From an uncultured Acidobacteriaceae bacterium (GTDB lineage Bacteria; Acidobacteriota; Terriglobia; Terriglobales; Acidobacteriaceae), in NCBI GenBank assembly GCA_937879855.1, contig CALFMO010000009.1, positions 62,001 to 126,000 on the forward strand: DNA of 64,000 nt, given 5' to 3'. The position numbers were made by a program, and so were the translations under genes. Below the pieces are notes generated by a model. It did no database searches and was not told the origin of the DNA. It worked only from the letters and a program-made list of their open reading frames with translations. Positions 28,418 through 36,652 of the stretch are shown here, piece by piece. Positions within the stretch are counted from its first letter, which is position 1; every line of letters begins with the position of its first letter.

Positions 28418-29149
28418 ATGAAAGACCTAAAGAATCGGGTTGCTCTGATCACTGGCGGTAGTCGCGGGATAGGGGCGGCAATCGCCATCGCGCTGGCTAG
28501 AAGCGGCGCCGACGTGGCGGTCAACTACCGTGAAAGAGCCGACGCTGCGAAAGCAGTTTGTGGCGAAATCACCAGCATCGGAGGCAAGGCAGTCGCTGTT
28601 CAGGCCGACGTGTCGCTCGCTGTCCACGTAGGGCGCATGATCGCAGAAGTGGAGGACTCCCTCGGTAGCATCGATATTCTCGTTAACAACGCGGCCATTG
28701 CACACCCCTGCAAGTTTGAGGAAATTACTGAGGAAGAGTGGGACAGAATACTTACGGTGAATCTAAAGTCGGTCTTCCTGGTCACCCAAGCGGTGATTGG
28801 CGGCATGCGAAAACGCAAGTGGGGCCGGGTCATCAACCTGTCGTCCGTCGCGGCACAGACGGGCGGGGCCGTCGGAGCGCACTATGCCGCATCGAAGGCC
28901 GGAATCATCGGGCTGACTCACTCCTGCGCCTCGTCATTCGTTCGAGATGGCATCACCGTCAACGCCATCGCCCCCGCGCTCATCGAGACAGACATGGTAA
29001 CCAGCAACCCGAACGCGCATCCTTCTCTTATCCCCATGGGACATTTTGGCTCCGTTGACGACGTTGCGTCGGTTGCAGTAATGCTTGCAATGAACGAATA
29101 CATGACGGGGCAGACGCTATCTGTCAATGGTGGCTGGTACATGAGCTAG
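28418..29149 (+). CDS. SDR family NAD(P)-dependent oxidoreductase (FabG-like)
   Basis: A 243-aa classical short-chain dehydrogenase. The cofactor motif TGGSRGIGAAIA, the NNAA motif (ILVNNAAIAHP), and the catalytic Ser, Tyr and Lys (SSVAAQTGGAVGAHYAASK) are complete, with the usual C-terminal MTGQTLSVNGGWYMS. It follows the exported six-hairpin protein by 30 bp and closes the run. FabG-like sequence does not fix the substrate; a keto-sugar or keto-acid derived from the cluster is as likely as a fatty-acid intermediate. Confidence 0.88.
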   Translation: MKDLKNRVALITGGSRGIGAAIAIALARSGADVAVNYRERADAAKAVCGEITSIGGKAVAVQADVSLAVHVGRMIAEVEDSLGSIDILVNNAAIAHPCKFEEITEEEWDRILTVNLKSVFLVTQAVIGGMRKRKWGRVINLSSVAAQTGGAVGAHYAASKAGIIGLTHSCASSFVRDGITVNAIAPALIETDMVTSNPNAHPSLIPMGHFGSVDDVASVAVMLAMNEYMTGQTLSVNGGWYMS

Positions 29150-29285
29150 TCGGCGGCTCTATCTTCTCAGCGCGGTGTTCCTTCCGATCGTGCCCTAGAC
29201 GAGTCGCGCTTTGACGCGGGGTTGATGATGGCTGCCCGCATTTCTCCCTCAACCATCCGGGACATGCTGAAGCCGAAGGGAAAGA

Positions 29286-29360
29286 TGGTGGGCGCTATAG
29301 GATTCGAACCTATGACTTCCACCGTGTGAAGATGGCACTCTACCGCTGAGTTAAGCGCCC
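29286..29360 (-). tRNA. tRNA-Val (anticodon CAC)
   Basis: Leftward cloverleaf with acceptor GGGCGCT/AGCGCCC, D arm ACTC/GAGT, anticodon stem CCATC/GGTGG around TTCACAC giving CAC, and T arm AGGTTCGAATCCT. CCA is encoded. It decodes GUG. Confidence 0.95.
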
Positions 29361-29455
29361 GCGAAGGGAGTATACACCGCCAATGACTGGGCCTTTGTTT
29401 TCAACGAGAAAGCTTGTAGCAGGACTGGCCACTGAGGGTGTTATACGTGGTTTTT

Positions 29456-29490
29456 TGGATGGTGTCCAATACTTTGGACACCAAAATCCA
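29456..29490. repeat. Stem-loop in gene-poor region
   Basis: GGTGTCCAA (29461-29469) and TTGGACACC (29474-29482) pair perfectly around TACT. The stem extends with TGGAT/ATCCA after a three-base bulge. No T tract follows on either strand, so it is not a clear terminator. Confidence 0.5.
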
Positions 29491-29708
29491 GACGTAATCT
29501 TTTACGGAACAGATGCGATTCGGATTGGGGGTTTGGGGCTAGCTGGGTCGGATTACGAGCAGGGAGACTTGACGCGTGGCCAAGTCTAGGCGTAATGTTG
29601 CGGCCAAATAGGCGAGCCCACTCGTCATTTATCTCCGCGCGTGAAATCCTTGCCCAACTCTGTTTCGGGCACCTTTTATCCTATTGGGATCGGCTCCGTA
29701 GAGGCTTT

Positions 29709-29807
29709 ATGTTCGTCAGAACAGTCTCCTCAGTTCTGTTGGTGATTGGGTCCATCCTCGTTCTCGCCGGGGTATTACTTGAGATCGGGAGACATACTGG
29801 CTGGTGA
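29709..29807 (+). CDS. Possible small single-pass membrane peptide
   Basis: An ATG at 29709 follows GAGG by four bases and opens a 32-residue peptide that is almost entirely one membrane span (VSSVLLVIGSILVLAGVLLEIG). It is the only part of the gene-poor stretch with protein-like character. It may be a real small membrane protein or chance; nothing links it to neighbours. Confidence 0.3.
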   Translation: MFVRTVSSVLLVIGSILVLAGVLLEIGRHTGW

Positions 29808-29869
29808 TTTCATAGTCCACAACCAGTTTCGGCGAAACGCATCAGGTTACTTGGGCGACCGTTACCGCT

Positions 29870-30601
29870 ATGCGATACGAACTAAAACGACTCGATATTG
29901 CGCTCGCTCGATTCCCAAACCACCCACACCACAACATTCGCCACCTGGCCATTAAGGATGAAGTGTTGCGCTCGGCTGGACACTCACTTTTAGTTTTGGG
30001 ATGTGGCAAAGGAATCGTGGAATATCTCCTTCCCCACGGTCTTTCCTGTGTGTCGGTAGACATTGATCCGAATGAGGTTGGGGCTGCGAGAGAACTGAAT
30101 CGCTTCCTGAGAAATCGCAGCTTTATGGTCGGTGACATTTACAATCTGCCGTTCCCCAAAAAGAAATTTCAAATGGTCGTGATCTCAGAAGTCATTGAGC
30201 ATCTGGAGGATGACATGGGCGCGCTCAAGAGCGCCCGAGCATGCCTGGGATCTGAGGGAAGATTCATTCTCACCGTGCCGAATCGCCTCCGTTTTCACAA
30301 CTGGCTCTTGCGCCTCTCAGGACGAGAACCGTTCCGGATGACCAGTGAGCACGTTCGGGAGTACACGACCTCGGAAGCCAGGACGCTTCTTGAGCAGACG
30401 GGATTTGAGATCGTGAAGCAGCGCGGAATCTGGTTTGAATTTCCGCGCCCTTACTTCGTGGAGAAGTTTGTCTCTCCATATAGCAAACTACGCTCGATGC
30501 TGGCGGCTCTTTTTCCGCACAGGGCGACCTATCTGATGTTCGTCTGTCGTCCTCGCGCGGAGATGCAAGTTCCCAGTGCGGAATTGGCAAACGCTGCCTA
30601 A
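29870..30601 (+). CDS. Class I SAM-dependent methyltransferase (type 11)
   Basis: A 243-aa protein with SAM-binding motif I (LLVLGCGKGIVEYL), the acidic end of strand 2 (VSVDIDPNE), motif post-I (VVISEVIEHLEDD) and motif III (GRFILTVPN). The C-terminal part (HVREYTTSEARTLLEQTGFEIV) is typical of methyltransferases acting on quinones, lipids or surface-polymer sugars. The family does not reveal the substrate. It stands alone upstream of the ECF sigma operon. Confidence 0.88.
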   Translation: MRYELKRLDIALARFPNHPHHNIRHLAIKDEVLRSAGHSLLVLGCGKGIVEYLLPHGLSCVSVDIDPNEVGAARELNRFLRNRSFMVGDIYNLPFPKKKFQMVVISEVIEHLEDDMGALKSARACLGSEGRFILTVPNRLRFHNWLLRLSGREPFRMTSEHVREYTTSEARTLLEQTGFEIVKQRGIWFEFPRPYFVEKFVSPYSKLRSMLAALFPHRATYLMFVCRPRAEMQVPSAELANAA

Positions 30602-30689
30602 AAGTCCCTGAACTCCTAAAGGTTGAGCCCATGCGACAGCTCGCCGTGGTAGCCTAATCAACGGCAGGGGCGATACGAGCTCGGACTCG

Positions 30690-31487
30690 ATGGCCACCTG
30701 GCAGGTTCTGCCTTTTCGTATGGCACCCGACCCAAAGCCGCCGCGCTCTCCCCTATCTCCTTCCCCACCAGTGACTTCCACGGAATCATCGGAGGACGAG
30801 AAAACGAAACTTTCGGGCCACTTCGGGGTTGAAACCAATGTGAGCACTGCCGCACTTGACCGGGGCATGCTGATGGCTGCGACCACGCCCTCGTCGTTCT
30901 CGGCTGGGGTCAGCGGACCAGATTCCGACGCCGAGATCATGTTGCGCGCCAAGGCGGGCGATCAGTTGGCATTTGATTACCTGGTGCAGAAATATCGCCG
31001 TCCGATGGTCAGTTTCATGTACCGGATGGCACGCAACGCGGCGGTGGCGGAAGATTTGGCGCAAGAGGTTTTCCTCCGAGTGTATCGTTCGCGCGCAAGC
31101 TATGAAGCTAGCGCGAAATTTACGACCTGGCTCTATCGTATTGCGACCAATTTGGCGGTGAATCATGCGCGCGACACGCGCCACGAGCGGCCCGAGGTAA
31201 CGGTCAGCCTCGACGAGCCGGACGATGAGAGCGGCACTACGCTCGAACTTCCGGATGCGGCGCTGACCGCTGAACAGGCGATGGTACGCCGCGAACGCAT
31301 GCTGGCAATTCGCAGTAAAGTAGAGGCGCTGCCGGAGCAGCAGAGGCTAGCGGTGATCATGCACAAGTACCAGCAAATGGACTACAAACAGATTGCTGAA
31401 GTTTTGAAGAAGAGCGAGTCGGCGACCAAGTCCTTGCTCTTCCGAGCATATGAGACTTTGCGGGAACAGTTAAAAGAATTTGTTTAG
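30690..31487 (+). CDS. ECF RNA polymerase sigma factor (RpoE-like)
   Basis: Region 2 (AFDYLVQKYRRPMVSFMYRM, AEDLAQEVFLRVYRSRASYE, FTTWLYRIATNLAVNHARD) and region 4 (LPEQQRLAVIMHKYQQMDYKQIAEVL) are complete. The ATG at 30690 gives 265 aa with a 70-residue Pro/Ser-rich leader; the ATG at 30867 would give a more usual length of about 206 aa, and neither has a strong ribosome site. The next gene encodes a zinc-type anti-sigma factor, so the sigma factor is probably held inactive until an envelope signal arrives. Confidence 0.92.
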   Translation: MATWQVLPFRMAPDPKPPRSPLSPSPPVTSTESSEDEKTKLSGHFGVETNVSTAALDRGMLMAATTPSSFSAGVSGPDSDAEIMLRAKAGDQLAFDYLVQKYRRPMVSFMYRMARNAAVAEDLAQEVFLRVYRSRASYEASAKFTTWLYRIATNLAVNHARDTRHERPEVTVSLDEPDDESGTTLELPDAALTAEQAMVRRERMLAIRSKVEALPEQQRLAVIMHKYQQMDYKQIAEVLKKSESATKSLLFRAYETLREQLKEFV

Positions 31488-31540
31488 TCACACTGATTTC
31501 TTGAGCGACATTGGCGAAAAAGAATTAAGGGGAAGTGGTT

Positions 31541-32020
31541 ATGAAATGCGATGAAATTCGTGAACGGATGCCCGACATGGCGGCTGGGTACAGTCAGCCC
31601 ACGGGGGACGAGGGCAAGCATCTGGAGAGTTGTGGCGATTGCGCGAAGGAGTTAAAAGCGATGCGTGAAACCATGGCTCTGCTCGATGAATGGCAAGCCC
31701 CGGAGCCTTCTCCATATTTCGACACCCGCCTGCAAGCCCGGCTCCGCGATGAAATGGCCAAACCTCAAGCGGGCTGGCTGCATTGGTTCCGGCGGCCGGT
31801 GCTGGCGGCAGGGCTCACAGTGGCCATGGGAGTTGGAGTGGGCTGGTTCTTCACCCAAAAGACTGCGACCGGCCATCATACTCAAGAAGCTTCGGTTACG
31901 GCGCCAGTGGGGACGGCGGTAAGCGATCTGCAGACTTTAGATAATAATCACGAAATGTACGCGGATTTCGATTTGCTGGATGATCTGGACTTGCAGCAGA
32001 ATGTTGCAGCGAATCCATAG
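31541..32020 (+). CDS. Zinc-binding anti-sigma factor, membrane-anchored
   Basis: The 159-aa protein has an N-terminal zinc anti-sigma signature: CDEIRE followed by HLESCGDC, the H-x3-C-x2-C pattern, residues about 1-40. A membrane span follows (VLAAGLTVAMGVGVGWFF, about 88-105), then an acidic Asp-rich periplasmic tail (DFDLLDDLDLQ). It should bind the ECF factor encoded 53 bp upstream and release it on an envelope signal. An alternative GTG start at 31535 adds two residues; AAGGGG serves either. Confidence 0.82.
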   Translation: MKCDEIRERMPDMAAGYSQPTGDEGKHLESCGDCAKELKAMRETMALLDEWQAPEPSPYFDTRLQARLRDEMAKPQAGWLHWFRRPVLAAGLTVAMGVGVGWFFTQKTATGHHTQEASVTAPVGTAVSDLQTLDNNHEMYADFDLLDDLDLQQNVAANP

Positions 32021-32077
32021 AACCGGTTCGAATCGTTGGTGACGGGGACTGAGCGGGGCGAAGCGCAAGGCGGGGAA

Positions 32078-32698
32078 ATGCTGCACCGAAAATACAGAAC
32101 GAACTGGCTGGCGGCCGCCGGTCTGGCGATAGCCATCGGCGTTCCCCTTCCCGGCTTAGCCTTTCGCGCAGCGCAGCAAAGGCGTTCCACTGCGACTCCT
32201 CCGCCACAACGTCAAGCGGCGCCTCGGCAACCGCAGGGTCACCCCCAAGGCCACGCTGGGGATTGGCTTCGACGCTACAAAGACTTGCCTCCCGCGGAAC
32301 AGGAGCGCGAACTACAGAATGATCCCGCCTTCCGCCGTTTGCCGCCAGAACGACAGCAGCGCCTGCGGCAGCGTTTACAGCACTTTTCCAATCTCCCTCC
32401 GCAACAGCAATTGCGCGTGCTGAACCGCATGGAAACCTGGGAGCATTTGACTCCCGAGCAAAAACAACAGGCACGCCAGATCTTTAGCCAGATGCGACAG
32501 CTGCCTCCCGATCGTCAACGTATGGTAACGACGGCCGTTCGCGACTTGCGGGCGATGCCACCCGATCAGCGCGAAGCAATCATTAACTCGCCGCGATTCA
32601 TGGGCATGTTTTCCGATCAGGAGCGCAACATGATGCGCGAGGCCACCCGTCTGCCCCTCGCTCCGCCTGAAGGCGGAGAGAACGGGCCGCAGGAGTAG
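32078..32698 (+). CDS. DUF3106 domain secreted protein
   Basis: The 206-aa product has a signal segment (LAAAGLAIAIGVPLPGLA) then a Gln/Arg/Pro-rich chain of short repeats based on LPPxxQ and LxPEQ (FSNLPPQQQLRVLNRMETWEHLTPEQ), the hallmark of DUF3106. Its function is not known; it regularly follows ECF sigma/anti-sigma genes in Acidobacteriota-like genomes as far as I recall. Likely periplasmic, possibly a metal or stress sensor by analogy with other Gln-rich periplasmic helical proteins. The start at 32078 follows a G-rich site; 32036 (TTG) is possible. Confidence 0.75.
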   Translation: MLHRKYRTNWLAAAGLAIAIGVPLPGLAFRAAQQRRSTATPPPQRQAAPRQPQGHPQGHAGDWLRRYKDLPPAEQERELQNDPAFRRLPPERQQRLRQRLQHFSNLPPQQQLRVLNRMETWEHLTPEQKQQARQIFSQMRQLPPDRQRMVTTAVRDLRAMPPDQREAIINSPRFMGMFSDQERNMMREATRLPLAPPEGGENGPQE

Positions 32699-32775
32699 GT
32701 TGCATTGTCGGTTGGAATCGGCGACGAAGCAATCAACTACAAGAGAATGAAAAGCACGCGTAGTATTTGTTGTCC

Positions 32776-33042
32776 TTATCGGTAGACATCCTTTCGATTT
32801 CCTATCCGCACAACCAAGACTCGCAACTTCTCGTCTTGAATATCGCAAATAATGCGGTAGTCTCCGACCCGATAGCGCCAAAACTCCCCCAGAGGTCCCC
32901 GCAGCGGCTTTCCAAGGCTGCGCACGTCCTCGAGTGGGGTAACACGCCGGTCCATGTAATCAAGGATGCGACGAGCAGCCGCTTTGTCCAGCTTGCGAAG
33001 TTGAGTGCGCGCAACGTCCGTGTACTCAATCGTCCAGGCCAA
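32776..33042 (-). CDS. Type II toxin, RelE/ParE family
   Basis: An 88-aa RelE/ParE fold: WTIEYTDVARTQLRKLDKAAARRIL, then RSLGKPLRGPLGEFWRYRVGDYRIICDI and the C-terminal VLVVRIGNRKDVYR strand. The basic and aromatic residues in RYRVGDYRI and the terminal RKDVYR are those used by ribosome-dependent RelE nucleases. It overlaps the antitoxin gene by 17 bp and is translated after it. Confidence 0.92.
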   Translation of the reverse strand: MAWTIEYTDVARTQLRKLDKAAARRILDYMDRRVTPLEDVRSLGKPLRGPLGEFWRYRVGDYRIICDIQDEKLRVLVVRIGNRKDVYR

Positions 33043-33253
33043 GGTCCCGTCTCACTTCCTGCGCAGTAAAAGTGCGACCTTGTCCTTTGCGAAGCCGTTC
33101 TACCACCTCGGCGGCGAGATAGTAGTCCTCGATTTCGTCGATGTGATTAAGAATCATCTCGCGGATATAGAAGGCCTTGGTGCGCCCAGTCTTCTCCGCT
33201 ATAGCGTCGAGGCGACGCTCGATCTCTTCTGGAAGTCGGACAGAAGTAGGCAT
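33026..33253 (-). CDS. Type II antitoxin, ribbon-helix-helix (RelB-like)
   Basis: A 75-aa protein opening with a ribbon-helix-helix DNA-binding domain (TSVRLPEEIERRLDAIAEKTGRTKAFYIREMI) and a C-terminal toxin-wrapping tail (RTFTAQEVRRDLGLDD). It neutralises the RelE toxin and should repress their shared promoter; a perfect palindrome with a third half-site lies 16 bp upstream of the start. No Shine-Dalgarno is visible before the ATG. Confidence 0.92.
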   Translation of the reverse strand: MPTSVRLPEEIERRLDAIAEKTGRTKAFYIREMILNHIDEIEDYYLAAEVVERLRKGQGRTFTAQEVRRDLGLDD

Positions 33254-33268
33254 TTTAAAGGATCTATC

Positions 33269-33300
33269 GAATACTTGTATTCTACGTATTCATTGTATCA
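33269..33300 (-). promoter_or_regulatory. Toxin-antitoxin operator and promoter
   Basis: GAATAC-TT-GTATTC (33269-33282) is a perfect palindrome, and a third half-site GTATTC lies at 33286-33291. Directly upstream on the minus strand, 33300-33292 reads TGATACAAT, an extended -10 element. Repressor bound here would cover the transcription start, the standard autoregulation of RHH antitoxins. Confidence 0.7.
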
Positions 33301-33302
33301 CA

Positions 33303-34229
33303 TCACGACCGCAGCAGATTCCGCGCAATGAAGAACACATTCGCCGGACGCTCTCCCAGCCTCCGCATGAAATATGGATACCACTCCGTGCCGAACGGCA
33401 CGTAGACTCGCATGCGCCAGCCATCGCGCACCAGCCTCTGTTGCAAGTCGCGGCGAATTCCGTACAACATCTGAAACTCAAACGAATCCCGCGCAATCTT
33501 CTCCCGCGTGGCAAAGGCCTGGGCCTCGCGAATGATCTTTTCGTCGTGCGTAGCCATTCCGTGATAAACGCCGCTCTTCATCAGGATCTTCATCAACTTG
33601 ACGTAGTTCGCGTCTACATCGGCTTTGCTTTCAAATGCGATGCTTGGCGGCTCCTTGTAGGCCCCCTTGCACAAGCGGATGCGGATCTTTTCCGCCAACA
33701 GTTGTTCGACATCGCTTTCCGAGCGCTTCAGATACGACTGGATCACCGTGCCAACGCTGTTTTCGTTCCCTGGCATGCGGTGCAGCTCGTGAACAAAATC
33801 CAACGTGCGCTGCGTGTAAGGAGAGCCCTCCATGTCTACGCGCACGAACCCCGGCGGCTGCATCGCTGCCGCTCTTTTTACAAGGCCCGCAACCAGGTCG
33901 CGGGCCACGGTCTCGTCCACGTCCAATCCCATGTGCGTGAGTTTCAGGCTGATGTTGGCATTGAGTTGATTCGCGACGATGGCATCGAGAATCTGGTGGT
34001 AAAGCTGCGCGCTATGCTGCGCTTCTTCGAGATTCGTGACGTTCTCGCCCAGGTTGTCGATGCTAACGCTCATGCCCGCCCGGTTTACGGCCTGGGTGAC
34101 CCGCACCGCGTCGGCGATCTCCGTTCCAGCCACGAAGCGGCTTGAAACACGATGTCCGATTGCAGACCGCTCTGCAAAGCCCCGCAGAAAACGATTTTCA
34201 GAAAGATGGACGAAGAAGGCCCTCAGCAT
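33303..34229 (-). CDS. Proline dehydrogenase
   Basis: A 308-aa FAD enzyme that oxidises proline to pyrroline-5-carboxylate. The TIM-barrel motifs NANISLKLTHMGLDVD, GFVRVDMEGSPYT, RIRLCKGAYKEP and the C-terminal VYVPFGTEWYPYFMRRLGERPAN (with the paired Arg that bind the substrate carboxylate) are present. The ATG at 34229 matches the family start; the frame runs 42 codons further but without conservation. The separate P5C dehydrogenase is not in the window. It converges on nothing and follows the aldo/keto reductase gene on the same strand. Confidence 0.93.
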   Translation of the reverse strand: MLRAFFVHLSENRFLRGFAERSAIGHRVSSRFVAGTEIADAVRVTQAVNRAGMSVSIDNLGENVTNLEEAQHSAQLYHQILDAIVANQLNANISLKLTHMGLDVDETVARDLVAGLVKRAAAMQPPGFVRVDMEGSPYTQRTLDFVHELHRMPGNENSVGTVIQSYLKRSESDVEQLLAEKIRIRLCKGAYKEPPSIAFESKADVDANYVKLMKILMKSGVYHGMATHDEKIIREAQAFATREKIARDSFEFQMLYGIRRDLQQRLVRDGWRMRVYVPFGTEWYPYFMRRLGERPANVFFIARNLLRS

Positions 34230-34387
34230 GAAGTACCTGCCAGGTCGAGGATGAGATAAAAAGGAATGCCGCCCGCTAGTAGGAAGACCACAGAAGTTTG
34301 TATCACAACCCAGCCAAACCGCAGCTAGAACCGCGCGAAGATCAGTACGAATCACTAACGGGTCCGAACCACTACGGGTCAGGGTGT

Positions 34388-34423
34388 CCCATTTCTCGCA
34401 TCCTTCGCGAGAAGTGGGCTTTT
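34388..34423. repeat. 12-bp hairpin downstream of the aldo/keto reductase gene
   Basis: CCCATTTCTCGC (34388-34399) pairs with GCGAGAAGTGGG (34407-34418), one G-U, with a 7-base loop and CTTTT after it on the plus strand. It lies just past the stop of the leftward aldo/keto reductase gene. It may be a terminator or one copy of a dispersed palindromic repeat. Confidence 0.45.
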
Positions 34424-34436
34424 GGAGTGCGGTTAT

Positions 34437-35501
34437 TCAAGCAGAAACCTTGGTTTCGACCACATAATCTTCCCTCAGCGCATCCGCAACCGGCTGATCC
34501 AGAGTTTTCTGCTGGAACCATCCGGGATACGTTGGCCTGGGTGCAGTCAAATCGTCGAGTTCCTTCATCTCCGCCGGAGTAAGCCCAACATTCAGGCTCC
34601 CTAGGTTGTCGTCAAGCTGCGAGACTTTGCTGGCGCCCAATAAAATTGAAGTCACATGCGACTTTCCGAGCAGCCAAGCCAACGCAATCTGGGCGACTGT
34701 TGCCTTATGCCGGCCAGCGATCCCTTTCATCTTCTCAACCAGGTCGTAGCCCTTCTCTTTGTCATGGGGCAGGAAGTCGAATCCCGAGATTCGTCCTTTG
34801 CCGCCGGAGGGATCCTCACGCGTGTACCGGCCGGTGAGGAAACCGCTGGCCAACGGACTCCACACCACAATGCCGATGCCGGCGTCGCGACAGAAAGGGA
34901 CGACTTCGTGTTCCAGATCCCGGCCAACCAGCGAGTAATACATCTGCGCTGCGACCAGCGGTGAATAGTTATGCGCCTTCTGGATGCCCACGAACTTCGC
35001 GGCCTGCCATGCCGTCCAGTTGGAATAGCCCACGTAGCGGACGAAGCCGCGTTGCACCAGATTCTCCAGCGCGCGGGCGGTTTCTTCGGCAGGCGTAAAC
35101 GGATCGAACTTGTGAATGGAGAGCAAATCTATGTAGTCGGTGCGCAAACGGCGCAAGCTTCCCTCCGCCGCGGCCAACACGTAGCGATAAGAAGCGCCGG
35201 CCTGGATAAGCGGCTCACCCGATCGGAATCCAACCTTAGTCGAGATGACCACGTCTTTGCGGCGCGAGCTTAGAGCCTGGCCGAGGATCTTTTCGGTTTC
35301 GCCGTTCGTATACACATCGGCCGTGTCAAAGAAGTTAATGCCGGCGTCGAGCGAACGGCTGATCAATGTCTCCGCTTCCTGCTGCGGGGTCTTCGCGACC
35401 GTGGCAAAAGGAGAAGACGGGTCCGCAGTGCCAAACGTCATCACGCCAAACGCCAACCGGGAAACGATGAGACCGGTATTGCCGAGCCGAACGTATTGCA
35501 T
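34437..35501 (-). CDS. Aldo/keto reductase
   Basis: A 354-aa NADPH-dependent oxidoreductase of the AKR superfamily. The start YVRLGNTGLIVSRLAFGVMTFG is typical; the catalytic tetrad is present as Asp and Tyr in FFDTADVYTNGETE, Lys in VISTKVGF and His in LLSIHKFD. The later WSPLASGFLTGRY and IALAWLLGKSHVTSILLGAS are the usual cofactor-binding features. Substrate is unknown; related enzymes reduce aldehydes or sugar derivatives. The ATG at 35501 is preceded by AGGA. Confidence 0.93.
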   Translation of the reverse strand: MQYVRLGNTGLIVSRLAFGVMTFGTADPSSPFATVAKTPQQEAETLISRSLDAGINFFDTADVYTNGETEKILGQALSSRRKDVVISTKVGFRSGEPLIQAGASYRYVLAAAEGSLRRLRTDYIDLLSIHKFDPFTPAEETARALENLVQRGFVRYVGYSNWTAWQAAKFVGIQKAHNYSPLVAAQMYYSLVGRDLEHEVVPFCRDAGIGIVVWSPLASGFLTGRYTREDPSGGKGRISGFDFLPHDKEKGYDLVEKMKGIAGRHKATVAQIALAWLLGKSHVTSILLGASKVSQLDDNLGSLNVGLTPAEMKELDDLTAPRPTYPGWFQQKTLDQPVADALREDYVVETKVSA

Positions 35502-35573
35502 GGGAATCCTCGCAGGAACACGTCAGGATAGATTACAAACAGAGGCCCGTGGATTCACGAGCGGGAATGCGGA

Positions 35574-36506
35574 CTATTTGCCCTGCTCTTCCAGGAACTT
35601 CTCCACTTCCATCGCGGCCATGCAACCGGTGCCCGCGGCCGTGATGGCTTGCCGATAGCGGCGGTCCTGCACGTCGCCACAGGCGTAAACTCCGTGCACC
35701 CGCGTGAAGACGTAGTTGTGCGTTTTGAGGTAGCCGTCGGCGTCCATGTCGAGCTGGCCTGCAAACATCTTCGCATTGGGCTCGTGGCCGATCCCAAGAA
35801 ACAGTGCGCTGGTAGGGAAATCCCATACTCTGTCCGTTTTTACATCGCGCAGCTTGAGCCCGGTGACCTCCTTGTGGTGCACGTCGTAAACATCTTCCAC
35901 CACAGTGTTCAGCAGGAAGTGAATCTTCTCATTGTGCTGCGCGCGGTCCAGCATGATCTTGGAAGCTCGAAAAACATCGCGCCGATGAATCACCGTCACC
36001 TTGGTCGCGAAGCGGGTGAGAAAGAGCGCTTCCTCCATCGCCGAATCTCCGCCGCCGACTACGACGATCTCTTTTCCCGTAAAGAAGAAGCCGTCGCAGG
36101 TCGCGCACGACGAAACCCCGTGGCCGATCAGCTGCTGCTCATGCGGCAAGCCCAGCCAGCGCGCCGAAGCTCCACTGGCAATAATCAACGTCTGCGTGTG
36201 AATCTGATGAACTCCTAGATGCAGCAAGAACGGACGTTTACTCAGATCGGCGCTGGTCAGGTGCGTCATCCTGTATTCCGCGCCGAAACGTTCGGCTTGC
36301 TTGCGCATGTTCTCGACCAGCTGCGGCCCGAGAATCCCTTCAGGAAATCCGGGGAAATTCTCGACCAGGGTGGTCATGGACAGCTGGCCGCCCGGCTCAT
36401 GGCCCTCGATGACCAGCGGCTTCAAGTTGGCGCGCGCAGCATAAAGAGCGGCAGTGTGTCCGGAGCACCCGGATCCGATGATGACCACATCTCGAGTTTC
36501 GCTCAT
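35574..36506 (-). CDS. trxB: Thioredoxin-disulfide reductase
   Basis: A 310-aa FAD/NADPH flavoprotein of standard length. It has the FAD motif GSGCSGHTAALYAAR, the redox pair in CATCDGFFF (CxxC, near residue 135), the NADPH motif VVGGGDSAMEEA and the closing ACGDVQDRRYRQAITAAGTGC. It passes electrons from NADPH to thioredoxin in the cytoplasm. One residue change from the usual first loop (GSGPAG to GSGCSG) places an extra Cys near the FAD; whether this matters is unclear. Confidence 0.94.
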   Translation of the reverse strand: MSETRDVVIIGSGCSGHTAALYAARANLKPLVIEGHEPGGQLSMTTLVENFPGFPEGILGPQLVENMRKQAERFGAEYRMTHLTSADLSKRPFLLHLGVHQIHTQTLIIASGASARWLGLPHEQQLIGHGVSSCATCDGFFFTGKEIVVVGGGDSAMEEALFLTRFATKVTVIHRRDVFRASKIMLDRAQHNEKIHFLLNTVVEDVYDVHHKEVTGLKLRDVKTDRVWDFPTSALFLGIGHEPNAKMFAGQLDMDADGYLKTHNYVFTRVHGVYACGDVQDRRYRQAITAAGTGCMAAMEVEKFLEEQGK

Positions 36507-36605
36507 GAATGATTGTGTAATTGCAGATTAGATGGCCGATTTCAGATTTTGATGCAAGCCCCAGTGACCTGCCAGCCCTGAAGTATACGCACTTTGTCGT
36601 CCTGG

Positions 36606-36649
36606 CTGTCTATCATCCTGAGCGAAGGATGCCTGCCGCAGGATGACAG
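36606..36649. repeat. REP-like palindrome
   Basis: CATCCTG (36614-36620) and CAGGATG (36639-36645), with outer CTGTC and ACAG, make an imperfect hairpin in the gap upstream of trxB. The wording CATCCTGAGCGAAGGATG recalls short dispersed palindromes seen in several genomes. Confidence 0.4.
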
Positions 36650-36652
36650 TCA

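Larger units (their letters stand above)
29361..29869. other. Gene-poor region after tRNA-Val
   Basis: Around 510 bases without a convincing gene. Two short frames exist (29383-29589, 68 aa; 29595-29807, 70 aa) whose translations resemble nothing I know. A stem-loop at 29456-29490 and a possible 32-residue membrane peptide (29709-29807) are listed separately. The spot next to a tRNA is a typical integration or decay site, but no integrase or attachment repeat is visible. Confidence 0.5.

Noticed and set aside
29383..29589. A 68-residue protein next to tRNA-Val
   Set aside because: No ribosome site, no recognisable domain, and its middle is a strong stem-loop.
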